DNA of 64,000 bases from Paenibacillus sp. OVF10 (lineage in GTDB: Bacteria; Bacillota; Bacilli; Paenibacillales; Paenibacillaceae). Positions 28,011 to 38,004 of this stretch are shown here, piece by piece. The stretch covers positions 6,138,001 through 6,202,000 of the forward strand of contig CP094668.1 in NCBI GenBank assembly GCA_022836915.1, read 5' to 3'. Positions within the stretch are counted from its first letter, which is position 1. Every line of letters starts with the position of its first letter. Both the position numbers and the translations under genes were made by a program. The notes below the pieces were generated by a model. The model ran no database searches. It was not told where the DNA came from and was given only the letters and a program-made list of their open reading frames with translations.

Positions 28011-28442
28011 TTATAAATACTTTTTAAATGCCTTGCTGGATTCTCCGTTGTATCCCAATTTCGTATAAAAGTGATGTGCTTCATGTCTGGATGATCCGCT
28101 CGTTAGAAACACCTTCACACAATTTTTCTGCTCACATACATGCTCTATATGTTTCATCAATTCAGATCCATATCCCTTGCTCTGCACATGTTCCGTAATG
28201 ATAACCCGCTCAACTACGCCGAATGGTCTATTTTCCACCAAAGCATCCAGACAAATATGTAAATGAGCCGTGCCGATCACCTGATCACCCAGTTCATACA
28301 CCAACAAGAAACTGTTTGGGTTATTCCGAACCTCTTCAATACGTTCTGCCAGTACCTTCGTGTTTAAGTTGTTCGGCAATAATTCTTTATACAGTCTTTC
28401 GATAACCGCTGCATCCCTAGCTTCTGCCTCTCTTATCATCAA
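28011..28442 (-). CDS. GNAT-family N-acetyltransferase
   Basis: 143 residues, a single GNAT domain with VERVIITEHVQSKGYGSELM (near 78, acetyl-CoA loop) and SSRHEAHHFYTKLGYNGE (near 116). Start after AGGGAGGGG. It is the third of three consecutive GNAT genes read on the minus strand (29349 to 28011); substrates are unknown. Confidence 0.85.
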   Translation of the reverse strand: MMIREAEARDAAVIERLYKELLPNNLNTKVLAERIEEVRNNPNSFLLVYELGDQVIGTAHLHICLDALVENRPFGVVERVIITEHVQSKGYGSELMKHIEHVCEQKNCVKVFLTSGSSRHEAHHFYTKLGYNGESSKAFKKYL

Positions 28443-28456
28443 GCTTCCCCTCCCTG

Positions 28457-28906
28457 TTATTTCACTTGATAACTTAAAATGATATCACCGTTGTCTTCAA
28501 ACTCTCCCGTTTCTTGAAACCCGATACGCTTATACAGCGCATTTGCCGCAATGTTATGCGGAACATGGGAAACCCTGATTTGCTGGCAGTCACTTCTCTC
28601 TTGCAACATACGAACCACTTCTTGAATAGCAAGTTTCCCGTAACCCTTCCCCTGGTACTTCTCATCAATCATGAAGCGCAGAATCCAGTAATACCCGTCA
28701 TTGTAGATCTCGTTATCATATAAAATAAAACCGACCATCTGATCCTCTGCCAAAATGCCGTATGGCTTGGACGTAATTTCCTTCGTTGCATGAATCAATG
28801 AATCCGCATTGCTAGCTACCAAATCAAGCTGATCTTCCCGTGGTTTAAGGTGGATGCACTCAAGTTCATTTTCTTTGGTTATAGGTCGTAACGTCACTTG
28901 CTCCAT
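28457..28906 (-). CDS. GNAT-family N-acetyltransferase, spermidine-acetyltransferase-like
   Basis: About 149 residues, starting MEQVTLRPITKENELECIHL at an ATG after AGAGG. The pattern DGYYWILRFMIDEKYQGKGY (near 72) and NIAANALYKRIGFQETGE (near 120) resembles BltD/PaiA-type polyamine acetyltransferases of Bacillus. Spermidine or spermine as substrate is therefore a reasonable but unproven guess. It lies between two other GNAT genes. Confidence 0.8.
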   Translation of the reverse strand: MEQVTLRPITKENELECIHLKPREDQLDLVASNADSLIHATKEITSKPYGILAEDQMVGFILYDNEIYNDGYYWILRFMIDEKYQGKGYGKLAIQEVVRMLQERSDCQQIRVSHVPHNIAANALYKRIGFQETGEFEDNGDIILSYQVK

Positions 28907-28938
28907 ACCCACAATCCTCTCTCCTTGCAGCTTACTTA

Positions 28939-29349
28939 CTAGATTTTCTTGATTAACATAATCTCCAGAGGTTGTGTATCCAGCAACAGAGCCCCTGCAT
29001 CAACATACCCCAGCTTTCGATAAAAATGTTGGGCATGCTCGTCTGATTGCGTTGAAGTCATCACCGTATCAAAGCCTTGTTGCTTCATTAAACTTTCCCA
29101 GTGATGCACCACTTTTTTGCCAAATCCATCGTTTCGATAGGGTTCATCAATCCAGATCATATTCATGAAGGGGAGGTTGTCCCAAAAGTAACCGTACCTC
29201 ATCCATCCAACTCTGGATCCCTCGTCCTCGTCCCATAGGATGAGTATTTCTTTCTCACGAATCTTCGTTTTCACAAGTGGCTGATGGATATGCCGATCTC
29301 TTTCAATGATATAGTCATAGTCAGCTTCCGTTGCATACTCAATCTTCAT
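28939..29349 (-). CDS. GNAT-family N-acetyltransferase
   Basis: 136 residues from the ATG at 29349 after GAAGGGAG. Core motifs are MNMIWIDEPYRNDGFGKKVV (near 64) and DEHAQHFYRKLGYVDAG (near 105). It is the first of a three-gene GNAT run. Substrate unknown. Confidence 0.82.
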   Translation of the reverse strand: MKIEYATEADYDYIIERDRHIHQPLVKTKIREKEILILWDEDEGSRVGWMRYGYFWDNLPFMNMIWIDEPYRNDGFGKKVVHHWESLMKQQGFDTVMTSTQSDEHAQHFYRKLGYVDAGALLLDTQPLEIMLIKKI

Positions 29350-29433
29350 TTGAATTACTCCCTTCATTAACTACGTCCATCATAACCCAAAATGTGGTAT
29401 ATGCGAACAGTTCTTTCCTCTTTTTCTCCCATG

Positions 29434-29460
29434 CCAAAAAACCACGGTTTCCCGTGGCTT
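29434..29460 (-). terminator. Terminator of the amidohydrolase gene
   Basis: On the minus strand CCACGGGAAACCGTGG is followed by TTTTTT, about 20 bases after the amidohydrolase stop. Confidence 0.85.
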
Positions 29461-29477
29461 CACCCGCTCTATTTTCC

Positions 29478-30706
29478 TCAATCCGCTGTTGATCCGCTGA
29501 CCAATTGCCCCTTGTACCATACGGCCTGCCGCGCAGATCGCCGCGCAACGGCTTCCGCCGAACAACTCGCATGCACCAATACAAAACTCGCGGTGTCGCC
29601 TACCTTCGGCCATACCTGATCCCCTTGTGAATCCAGCGGTGTAATACCGCCTGTTACCCATGCCAAAGATTGAGACAAGGACAGTTCGTCACTATAACCG
29701 TACAGTTCTGCGAATCGTCCCGCTTTCTCAAGCATATCCCCATTGCCAAAAGGAGACCAGTGATCCGTCAGGCTGTCTGTGGCCAGCTTCACGTTCACGC
29801 CCATACGGTAGAGCATGGGAAGAGGCATCATCGTTCTGCCAATGGGCACCGTGGAAGCAATGCTCATCCCAAGCGAAGCCATTCGCTGCGCCATATCTTC
29901 TGCTTCCTGCTGCTCCGCGCGGGCGAACCAGAACGCATGACTTACCGTAACTTTACCCTGAAGCCCTGCTGCTTCGGTCAGATTCGCGAGTTCCAGCAGT
30001 GTTTGTTTGCCGGCCTGCCCGCCATCATGCAGATGTATATCGATGCCCACCTGGTGCTGAACAGCCAGTTCAACCATGGCGTTCAGTGATTTCTCGATCT
30101 GTTCATCCACCGTATGAGGATCAAGTCCGCCTACATGTGTTGCACCTTCCTTCATCGCTTGGCCCATAAGCTCCACTGAATGGGAGCGAAGCAGTCCATG
30201 CTGCGGGAAAGCCACGATCTCCGAAGAGATTTTGCCCAAAAATGATTCCAGAGCCTGCCGCGTTGCTTCCAGTCTTTTCAACCCACTGACAGGTTCAATA
30301 TTACAATGGCTACGTACATGAGTGGAGCCGTATCCCTGGATCAAGGTTAGAATACTCTCCGCTTGATGCTTGGCATCTGGTAGCAACTTGGGCAACAGAA
30401 CCTTTTCTTCTTCAATACGTTCGAAAATACTGGAGATACGTTTAACGGCTGTCCACGGCCCATCGTAGTACGTTTTATCCAGATGAATATGTGCCTCCTC
30501 GAACGAAGGCAACAGCAGAAGTCCCTTGCCATCTACTTGTGGTAGATCGCTAGACAGCGGGTTGTTTCCTTCCACAATCTCCGCGATCACTCCCTCTTCA
30601 ATCCGCAGATGAGCAGGGCTTGTCCGTGTCCCCGTCACCTGTTCCCCTCCCAAACATAACCCCGCTCCACATTCACGTTTGTTAACCAATAAGCCTGCTT
30701 CATCAT
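29478..30706 (-). CDS. Amidohydrolase, cytosine-deaminase-like (one frame break)
   Basis: Reconstruction gives 409 residues. The N-terminus MMKQAYWLTNVNVERGYVWE lies in another frame; one base added at C4 30644-30647 joins it to EQVTGTRTSPAHLRIEEGVI. Metal-binding motifs of the superfamily follow: SFEEAHIHLDKTYYDG (near 70), HCNIEPVSG (near 130), GIDIHLHDGG (near 217), VSHAFWFA (near 248) and KLATDSLTDHWSPFGNGDML (near 306). The family deaminates or hydrolyses cyclic amides and amidines. Cytosine deaminase or a related activity is possible, but the substrate is open. Confidence 0.82.
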
Positions 30707-30854
30707 ATCATCCCTCTTTTCTTACCCGGCATTACGTCCCCGGATACCGATTGATCTATGATCCATGGTACCATACGGTTTCACCGGGCAAAAATACGTA
30801 AAACGTTGGTGTTCCATATGCGGAACGTTTGTATTACGCTACCTTAATACATGC

Positions 30855-30880
30855 AAAAAAACAGGCACAATACGTGCCTG
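30855..30880 (-). terminator. Terminator of the ogt-type gene
   Basis: CAGGCAC/GTGCCTG stem followed on the minus strand by TTTTTTT, 42 bases after the methyltransferase stop. Confidence 0.85.
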
Positions 30881-30921
30881 CCCTGTCCATATCACCTTAA
30901 TCTTCTATGTTCCCTCTTCCA

Positions 30922-31476
30922 TTAATAATGAAACCGCGCATGCCCTCCATCGGTCACGCCTTCAATCTGTTCGATATCCAGCAGTCTGCGCTTCATCTCC
31001 AAACCTCCACGGAACCCGGTCAGCTTGCGATTAGCCCCAATAATACGGTGGCAGGGTAGCAGAACCGGAATTGGATTGGCCCCATTTGCAGCCCCAACTG
31101 CTCGCACAGCTGAAGGTCTTCCAATCGCAGCAGCTATATCACCATAGGTCCGAATTTCACCATAAGGCACACGCCCTAGCTCTCTCCATACCTCCTGCTG
31201 GAAGTTCGTTCCGATCAAGTCCAGTGGGATCGCATCTGTATAAGCCATCGGTTCCCCTGCAAAATAGGACTGTAACCAGTCCATCATGCCTGTTTGTTTC
31301 AGAGCATCCTCGTTCTCTTCCAGTTCCACGCCAGGTGCAACTTTCTGTATCCAGCCGTTCCAGTCCTCCAGTGTTTCGTTGGGCATGACCACTCGGCACA
31401 ATCCTTGTTCCGTAGCGAGCAGCACCCATGGACGACCGTCCAACTGCATCGTAGTGTACATCAACTTTTTTCTCAT
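30922..31476 (-). CDS. ogt: Methylated-DNA--protein-cysteine S-methyltransferase
   Basis: 184 residues. The suicide cysteine is in PVLLPCHRIIGANRKLTGFR (near 138), preceded by the helix-turn-helix region YGEIRTYGDIAAAIGRPSAV. It removes O6-alkyl groups from guanine by transferring them irreversibly to its own cysteine. There is no Ada-type regulatory domain, so it is the Ogt form. The AlkD-type gene lies just upstream on the same strand, making a two-gene alkylation-repair unit. Confidence 0.92.
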   Translation of the reverse strand: MRKKLMYTTMQLDGRPWVLLATEQGLCRVVMPNETLEDWNGWIQKVAPGVELEENEDALKQTGMMDWLQSYFAGEPMAYTDAIPLDLIGTNFQQEVWRELGRVPYGEIRTYGDIAAAIGRPSAVRAVGAANGANPIPVLLPCHRIIGANRKLTGFRGGLEMKRRLLDIEQIEGVTDGGHARFHY

Positions 31477-31518
31477 CCGTTTATCGCCCTCTCCCCGGTG
31501 GAATGCTTAATGCTAGAA

Positions 31519-32223
31519 CTAGGAGGTAATCTGCTTCTTCACCTTACGTTTCATACTGCGGATTATCTGCTTGCTCTCCGGATCAACGCGATAAGATTCC
31601 GTGATTTTCTGAAGTGCCTTATTATACGTAAAATCGTCCAGGGTATTATGGTTCAGATAACGCAGAGTCACCTCAGGTTGTTTCACATAAGCCATTGAGA
31701 TGGCCCAAGCAACTGCCATTTTCACATAATACGCCTCGTGTCTAATCTGATCCAATGCGGTTAGAACCTGATCGATATATCTCTCATTCAGATAAAAATT
31801 CAACAGCATTACCACACCAAACCGGATTTCATATTCCTGATCTGATCTCAGATACGGCTGCAAGAACGCCCACATGGGCTCCGAATGGACCTTTGTATAT
31901 TTCAGTCCCGCACAGAAGCTGTCACACACCGACCAGTTGTCAATCTTCGGTACAAATGTTTCAATAGCCTTTAACAGTTCGTCCAGATCAGCCTGGACAT
32001 GTCCAATGACCATGGCTTGCAACATCACTTCTTCAAAATATTCATCCTCTGCCGTTTCCAGATACGTGCGCCAGTCCCCGGCGGCAAGTTGCTTGGCAAT
32101 TTTTCGTAAGGCCGGCAACCTTACACCTAGTACATTCGTGATGTTGGGAATAAGCGCAGCCGAGAATTTCTGATACTCCGGCTCAACCATGCTGAGCAAT
32201 TGTGTTCTGATATCTGCTTCCAC
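31519..32223 (-). CDS. AlkD-family DNA alkylation repair protein
   Basis: 234 residues from a GTG at 32223, ten bases after GAGGAGG; frames extending further upstream lack such a site. It is an all-helical HEAT-like protein: NITNVLGVRLPALRKIAKQL (near 25), YFEEVMLQAMVIGH and NWSVCDSFCAGLKYT (near 110) are AlkD hallmarks. It excises bulky cationic alkylpurines such as 3-methyladenine and 7-methylguanine. It is probably co-transcribed with ogt. Confidence 0.88.
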   Translation of the reverse strand: MEADIRTQLLSMVEPEYQKFSAALIPNITNVLGVRLPALRKIAKQLAAGDWRTYLETAEDEYFEEVMLQAMVIGHVQADLDELLKAIETFVPKIDNWSVCDSFCAGLKYTKVHSEPMWAFLQPYLRSDQEYEIRFGVVMLLNFYLNERYIDQVLTALDQIRHEAYYVKMAVAWAISMAYVKQPEVTLRYLNHNTLDDFTYNKALQKITESYRVDPESKQIIRSMKRKVKKQITS

Positions 32224-32413
32224 TAGCGCATGTCCTCCTCGTCTGTTGCTGTACAACAAGTATATCCTTGCAGCGGCTGTTTGTAAGCCCATATCGAATG
32301 TTTGAGCAAGATTACAATATCATTTTGGATATTCTCTTTTTTCTCCATTTGTTTAACCGCCAACCTATTTCGTTTAAAAATATGAAGCTGACCGAATAGA
32401 AAGGAGTGTCGAT

Positions 32414-33782
32414 ATGAACGGACCTCATACCAAGAAAGATTTCTCCGTGGAGGAGATCACCGAACAACTCGTACAACATGTACAATCCCGGAACCTTCCC
32501 GACTTCTATAAATTGGTGAAAGAACTGCATCCCTATGACCTCTCACTTGTATATAAAAGTTCCCTGAAGAAGAAACCAATCGGTTTCTGCTCCTGTTCAA
32601 ACCTGATGCTCTGGCGGAACTCGCCGAGACCTTGAAGCTGCACGAACAGATTCAACTGTTTGAACGACTTGGGCCGGAACGAACACTTGAAGTCATGCAG
32701 CAGATGGACAAAAGTGACCTGATCCGGTTCATGCACGATTTGCCTGCCAAACGCAGAGAAGAATTGCTGTCCAATATGAATCTGGACCACTCTGCCATTA
32801 TCCGATCCGTGCTTAATTATCCGCCGGAAACGGCAGGACGCATCATGACAGATCAATATCGGACCCTGCTCGCTCATGAGACAGCCAAGGAAGCCTTACG
32901 ACAATCGCAAGGTACCATGCATATCTCAGCCTCTAGTTATCTCTATGTAACCGATAATGAAGGCAAACTGGTCGGTGTCGTGAGTTATCGATCCCTTGCC
33001 TTGGCTGACGATAAGACCCAGGTTGAAGAACTGATGACCCGGCGGGTGATCCATGCAACGGTTGATATGGACCAGGAAGAAGCAGCACAGCTTCTACAGC
33101 GTTATGAGTTCATTGCACTTCCGGTGGTAGATGAAAATCACAGATTATGCGGTATCATTCAGATGGATGATGTCATCGATATTATTATGGACGAAGCCAG
33201 TGAAGATTTGGCTAAGATGGGGGTGGCAGCAAGGATATCGACTTTGATACCAAACCACTCGTGGCCGTCAGACGCAGGCTTCCCTGGCTCATTCTATTGC
33301 TGCTGATTGGTCTAATCTCGGGAAGTATTGTGGATTTCTTCGAGGATACACTCAATCAGGTTGTGGCATTGGCATTTTTCATGCCGATGATCGCAGGTAT
33401 GACAGGTAACACAGGAACGCAGTCTCTGGCTGTTGTGGTACGCGGACTGATCGGACGCAAGCTCGACAAAGCCACCGTACTCGCACTGATTGGTCGGGAG
33501 ATCAAGGTAGGCACCATGATTGGCTTGGTCTGTGGATTGCTGATTACTGTCATCGCTTATTTCTGGCAAGGGGACTGGCTGCTAGGCGCCATTATTGGGG
33601 TGTCTCTGTTCCTCACTCTTGTCATTGGTACACTGACCGGTACCTGCATCCCGCTTCTACTTAGTCGTTTCAAAGTCGACCCGGCTGTTGCCTCTGGCCC
33701 ATTAATCACCACATTAAATGATATCTTGTCCCTGTTTATCTATTTTGGGATCGCCACACGTTTCCTCGATGCCTTGATGTAA
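32414..33782 (+). CDS. mgtE: Magnesium transporter MgtE (two frame breaks)
   Basis: The gene appears in three overlapping frames. One base added at C3 32562-32564 and one at G5 33219-33223 give 456 residues of continuous MgtE: N domain with LFKPDALAELAETLKLHEQI, CBS pair (SASSYLYVTDNEGKLVGVVS; ALPVVDENHRLCGIIQMDDV), then five helices including SGSIVDFFEDTL, MIAGMTGNTGTQSL and TTLNDILSLFIYFGIA, the Mg2+ pore elements. The N and CBS domains gate the channel by cytoplasmic Mg2+. Start ATG after AGGAG. No M-box-like leader is seen in the 120 bases upstream. Confidence 0.88.
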
Positions 33783-33798
33783 CTAAGGTGCATACAGC

Positions 33799-33835
33799 AA
33801 AACAGACCTGATCCTGAGATCAAGGTCTGTTTTTT
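33799..33835. terminator. Bidirectional terminator between mgtE and the sugar permease gene
   Basis: AAAACAGACCTGATC pairs with GATCAAGGTCTGTTTT (one bulge), with A-run and T-run on either side. It serves two convergent genes. Confidence 0.85.
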
Positions 33836-33849
33836 CATTTTATCCAGTG

Positions 33850-35013
33850 TTACGCTGATCTTTTATTTTTATTATAGATATCAAACGCTACAGCGAGCAG
33901 TAGTACCAATCCCTTAATCCCCTGTTGCCAGTCAATACCGAGACCAATCAGGGACATCCCGTTATTCAGCACACCCATAACCAAACCACCGATGATAGCA
34001 CCAAATACCGTACCTATGCCCCCTGAAGCGGAAGCACCACCGATGAAACAGGCCGCAATGGCATCCAGCTCAAAGTTGGTGCCCGCTCTTGGCGTAGCCG
34101 CATTCAGACGTGCGGCGAAGATTAACCCGGATACCGCGGCAAGCGTACCCATGTTCACGAAAACCCAGAAGGTTACCTTTTTTGTTTTGACACCGGACAG
34201 ACCTGCGGCCTTCTCATTACCTCCAAGCGCATACACATGTCGTCCCATGACAGTACGATTCATAACGAAGGAATACACAACGATCAGGACAAAGAGCAGG
34301 ACCAGAATATTCGGAATACCTGCATAACTTGCGAGTACAAACGTAAATAGATTCGTCACAACAGCCACCACAATCAACTTGAGCAAGAACAGTCCCTGTG
34401 ACACAACCTCGAATCCATATTTTCGCTGGGAACGGCGTTCACGCAGCTCATTGACAATGTACCAGACGGTGAGCACAAGACCAACAATGATCGATACCAG
34501 ACCGAAGCCTGAGAATTGAATATCTGCCAGGAAACCCGAGCTTATTTTCTGGAATCCACCCGGGAAAGGAGAGATCGATTGCCCCTCCAGCACAATCATC
34601 GTTAAGCCGCGGAACAGCAACATCCCTGCCAACGTTACGATAAATGCCGGAATTCGCACATACGCGATCCAGAAGCCTTGCCATGCACCGATCAAAGCAC
34701 CAACCAGCAAGGAAGCGATGACTGCAAGCCAAGCCGGAAGCTGCCAATCAACCATCATAATCGCGGCAACGGCACCCACAAAGGCTGCAATGGAACCAAC
34801 AGACAGATCAATATGCCCGGTAATGATGACCAGCACCATTCCGATCGCCAGCACCAAAATGTAGCTGTTCTGCAAAATCAAATTTGTAATATTAATCGGC
34901 TTGAGCAACAGCCCGCCTGTAAGTACCTCGAACAAGAGCATAATCACTACCAAGGCAATAATCATGCCGTATTGACGGATATTATTTTTGAACAGTTTTG
35001 TTATCATTTCCAT
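33850..35013 (-). CDS. Monosaccharide ABC transporter permease, MmsB/GguB/XylH-like
   Basis: 387 residues with about ten helices. Family landmarks are VLVIITGHIDLSVGSIAAFV (near 60), YVRIPAFIVTLAGMLLFRGL (near 117) and LNAATPRAGTNFELDAIAAC (near 305). The length and long third loop fit the xylose/multiple-sugar subgroup rather than RbsC. The start ATG follows GGAGGCGG and overlaps the ATPase gene by 32 bases. Third gene of the transporter operon. Confidence 0.88.
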   Translation of the reverse strand: MEMITKLFKNNIRQYGMIIALVVIMLLFEVLTGGLLLKPINITNLILQNSYILVLAIGMVLVIITGHIDLSVGSIAAFVGAVAAIMMVDWQLPAWLAVIASLLVGALIGAWQGFWIAYVRIPAFIVTLAGMLLFRGLTMIVLEGQSISPFPGGFQKISSGFLADIQFSGFGLVSIIVGLVLTVWYIVNELRERRSQRKYGFEVVSQGLFLLKLIVVAVVTNLFTFVLASYAGIPNILVLLFVLIVVYSFVMNRTVMGRHVYALGGNEKAAGLSGVKTKKVTFWVFVNMGTLAAVSGLIFAARLNAATPRAGTNFELDAIAACFIGGASASGGIGTVFGAIIGGLVMGVLNNGMSLIGLGIDWQQGIKGLVLLLAVAFDIYNKNKRSA

Positions 35014-36547
35014 GCTTGCCGCCTCCAGACTTGGTCATATATCTCATCAACGTTTCCTGCGATGCTTGCTCCCGGCTGACTTCACCGGTGATTCGCCCGG
35101 CATTCATCACATAGATCCGGTCACACAGGCCAAGAACCTCCGGAAGCTCGGATGAGATTACCAGTACGCCCTTGCCTTCAGCAGCAAGCCGATGAATGAT
35201 CGTATAGATTTCGAATTTTGCTCCCACATCAATACCGCGGGTAGGTTCATCCAGGATAAGGATATCTGGTCCGGCAAAAATCCATTTGCTGAGCACCACT
35301 TTTTGCTGGTTGCCTCCACTTAGATTACCGGTCTTCTGCAAAATACTTGGTGCTTTGATGTTCATGCTTTTCTTCATCTTTTCCGCTACCAGTACTTCTT
35401 CACGCTCGTTCACTACTGCGTTTCGCGTCAGCTTGCTCAGACCCGTTAAGGAAATATTACGCTTGATGTCATCCATCAGAATGAGTCCGTATTCCTTGCG
35501 GTCTTCTGTCACATAAGCAAAGCCGTTCTGAATGGCCTCCGTGACGGTATTGTTGTGGATTGGTTTACCATTCTTAATGAGTTGACCCGAAATATTTCGG
35601 CCATAGGATTTGCCAAAGATACTCATGGCAAGTTCGGTACGCCCAGCGCCCATCAGCCCAGCAATGCCTACAATCTCACCACGTCTGATATTCATATGGA
35701 TCTGATCCAGTACTTTCCGCTCGGCATGATGTTCGTGATATACCGTCCAGTCCTTTACTTCAAGGATAACTTCACCAATGGTTGCATGACGCTCCGGATA
35801 ACGGCTGGTGAGATCACGTCCAACCATTCCGCTAATAATCCGGTCCTCCGTCACTTTTTCCTTCTTCATATCCAACGTCTCAATCGTCTTGCCATCCCGT
35901 AAAATAGTCACCGAATCGGATACCTTGGATACCTCATTCAGCTTGTGTGAGATCAGGATACAGGCGATGCCCTGTTTCTTGAATTCCAGCATCAATTGCA
36001 GCAGATTTTCACTGTCGTCCTCGTTCAGCGCAGCGGTTGGCTCATCCAAAATAAGCAGTCGAACCTTTTTGGAGAGCGCTTTCGCAATTTCGACCAGTTG
36101 CTGCTTGCCTACCCCGATGCTGGATACCAGCGTGTTTGGATTTTCGCTCAATCCCACCTTCGAGAGCAGCTCCCTTGTACCTACAAAAGTTTCCTTCCAG
36201 TTGACAATTCCTCTGCTGGCACGCTCATTGCCCAGATATATATTTTCCGCGATCGAAAGGTAGGGAATCAGGGCCAACTCCTGATGGATAATAACGATTC
36301 CCAGATCCTCGCTCTGCTTGATATCCTTGAACTCACAATTTTTGCCCTGAAATAAAATGTCGCCTTCATACGTGCCATGTGGATATACACCACTCAGCAC
36401 CTTCATCAACGTAGATTTACCTGCGCCATTTTCACCACATATGGAATGAATTTCGCCTTCACGGACTTTCAGATTGACATTTTCCAGCGCTTTGACGCCA
36501 GGAAAGGTTTTGGTGATGTTTTTCATTTCCAGAATGATTCCGGCCAT
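34982..36547 (-). CDS. Monosaccharide ABC transporter ATPase, MmsA/GguA/XylG-like
   Basis: 521 residues with two ABC cassettes. The first has Walker A GENGAGKST (near 38) and Walker B LLILDEPTAALNEDDSE (near 160). The second has the degenerate Walker A GLMGAGRTE (near 290), signature LSGGNQQKVVLSKWIF (near 400) and ILILDEPTRGIDVGAK (near 420). The start ATG at 36547 follows AAAGGAG. It energises import of the sugar bound by the protein encoded upstream. Confidence 0.92.
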   Translation of the reverse strand: MAGIILEMKNITKTFPGVKALENVNLKVREGEIHSICGENGAGKSTLMKVLSGVYPHGTYEGDILFQGKNCEFKDIKQSEDLGIVIIHQELALIPYLSIAENIYLGNERASRGIVNWKETFVGTRELLSKVGLSENPNTLVSSIGVGKQQLVEIAKALSKKVRLLILDEPTAALNEDDSENLLQLMLEFKKQGIACILISHKLNEVSKVSDSVTILRDGKTIETLDMKKEKVTEDRIISGMVGRDLTSRYPERHATIGEVILEVKDWTVYHEHHAERKVLDQIHMNIRRGEIVGIAGLMGAGRTELAMSIFGKSYGRNISGQLIKNGKPIHNNTVTEAIQNGFAYVTEDRKEYGLILMDDIKRNISLTGLSKLTRNAVVNEREEVLVAEKMKKSMNIKAPSILQKTGNLSGGNQQKVVLSKWIFAGPDILILDEPTRGIDVGAKFEIYTIIHRLAAEGKGVLVISSELPEVLGLCDRIYVMNAGRITGEVSREQASQETLMRYMTKSGGGKHGNDNKTVQK

Positions 36548-36568
36548 GGAATGTGCTCCTTTCATTTA

Positions 36569-37654
36569 TTATTTCAGTCCGATTTCTTCCTTTGTGTAAT
36601 ACTGTGTACCAACGATATCCTGCTCCACATTTGTACGATCCACGGAGATGGGATCCAAGAGATATGCCGGAACAACCTCAATTCCGTTGTTATATGATTT
36701 TGTATCATTAACTTCCGCCTGTTTTCCTTGCAAAATGCTATTGGCCATCTCTACCGTCTTCTCGGCTAACTTCCGCGTATCCTTGAACACGGTCTGCGTC
36801 TGTTCCCCGGCCACAATCGACTTGATCGAGGCAAGTTCGGCATCCTGTCCTGTAATAACGGGCAGCGGCTTGTTCGAAGTACCGTATCCAATCCCTTTCA
36901 AGGATGAGATGATACCAATACTGATTCCATCATAAGGAGATAATACTGCATCCAGATGATCACCCGAGTAATACGCACTCAGCAGGTTATCCATCCGTGA
37001 CTGGGCCAATGCACCGTCCCAGCGCAAGGTCGCAATCTGGGCCATCGTCATCTGCTTGCTGCGCACGACCAGCTTGCCGGAATCGATGTACGGCTTCAGC
37101 ACAGACATCGCACCGTCGAAGAAGAAATAGGCGTTATTATCATCAGGAGAGCCACCAAACAGCTCAATGTTATACGGTCCTTTTCCATCCTTGAGCCCAA
37201 GTTTTTGTTCGATGTAGGAGGCTTGAAGCACACCCACCTTAAAATTGTCGAACGTGGCGTAATAGGTTAAGTAAGGCGTATTGCGAATGAGCCGATCATA
37301 CGAGATCACTTGTATCCCTTCGTCATGCGCTTTCTTGATTACATCCGTTAATGTGTTGCCATCCACGGACGCGATGACCATCACATCCACACCTTTGGTG
37401 ATCATGTTTTCAATCTGTGAAATCTGATTTTCAACCACGTCCTCAGCATACTGAAGATCGGTTTTGTACCCCTGCTCCTGAAACAGACGGACCATGTTCT
37501 CCCCGTCTCCCACCCATCGCTCTGATGATTTGGTTGGCATCGATATACCGACATATCCCTTTTCTTTGCTGCCTGGCCCACTCTCTGCCAGATTGCAGGC
37601 CGAGAGCATCAAGGTCATCACCAGAAGCCAGATGAGCATTGCTCCTTTTTTCAT
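36569..37654 (-). CDS. Sugar-binding lipoprotein, ChvE-like
   Basis: 361 residues; the start ATG at 37654 follows GGGGAA. Signal peptide with lipobox LMLSACN (near 15-21), then a periplasmic-binding fold: YVGISMPTKSSERWVGDGEN, GVDVMVIASVDGNTLTDVIK and HLDAVLSPYDGISIGIISSL. The length and motifs resemble ChvE/MmsE multiple-monosaccharide-binding proteins (xylose, arabinose, galactose, glucose); the exact sugar is open. Two cre-like sites lie upstream. Confidence 0.88.
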   Translation of the reverse strand: MKKGAMLIWLLVMTLMLSACNLAESGPGSKEKGYVGISMPTKSSERWVGDGENMVRLFQEQGYKTDLQYAEDVVENQISQIENMITKGVDVMVIASVDGNTLTDVIKKAHDEGIQVISYDRLIRNTPYLTYYATFDNFKVGVLQASYIEQKLGLKDGKGPYNIELFGGSPDDNNAYFFFDGAMSVLKPYIDSGKLVVRSKQMTMAQIATLRWDGALAQSRMDNLLSAYYSGDHLDAVLSPYDGISIGIISSLKGIGYGTSNKPLPVITGQDAELASIKSIVAGEQTQTVFKDTRKLAEKTVEMANSILQGKQAEVNDTKSYNNGIEVVPAYLLDPISVDRTNVEQDIVGTQYYTKEEIGLK

Positions 37655-37700
37655 ATGAAGTTCCCCTTTCCTCACGTCATACGGTTCTGAATGAGTTCTA

Positions 37701-37715
37701 AGATAACGCTTACAA
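37701..37715 (-). promoter_or_regulatory. cre-like site upstream of the ChvE-like gene
   Basis: Read on the minus strand TTGTAAGCGTTATCT matches WTGNAARCGNWWWCA at 14 of 15 positions. It lies 47 bases before the start codon. Confidence 0.6.
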
Positions 37716-37828
37716 TGCATGTGGTACATTCTGTTGCTTTGTGTTCCTGTCTGAGACCAATGGTAGCATTGGAGAAGCCGTAAGGTCTTTGCACGTTTTG
37801 AACCTTTTTTATAAAAATTTAACTTTTG

Positions 37829-37843
37829 ATGGAAACGCTTAAA
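37829..37843. promoter_or_regulatory. Second cre-like site upstream of the ChvE-like gene
   Basis: ATGGAAACGCTTAAA on the plus strand matches the cre consensus at 14 of 15 positions, with the conserved central CG. It lies about 175 bases before the start codon. Confidence 0.5.
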
Positions 37844-37878
37844 GTTCAAGTGTGACCCATGAGATACCATAACAGAGT

Positions 37879-37919
37879 CAAAAAAGACATGCTCCACTTC
37901 GCTTCACACGAAGTAGAAC
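37879..37919 (-). terminator. Terminator after the response-regulator gene
   Basis: On the minus strand TTCTACTTCG pairs with CGAAGTGGAG around a short loop, with a TTTTTT tract a few bases later. It separates the sensor operon from the transporter operon. Confidence 0.6.
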
Positions 37920-38004
37920 ACATCCAGCTCTTTCATCATACGTCTTAATGATCAAGTATTGCGGTTATTTCTGTTGAGGTAAGTCTTTTGATTGGCCTCA
38001 TATG

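Noticed and set aside
32293..32413. M-box magnesium riboswitch before mgtE
   Set aside because: The gap of about 120 bases is shorter than the element and none of its conserved helices is visible.
32414..33782. Three separate overlapping genes (N domain, CBS domain, membrane domain)
   Set aside because: The three frames together are one MgtE; joins fall at short homopolymers and restore the family sequence exactly.
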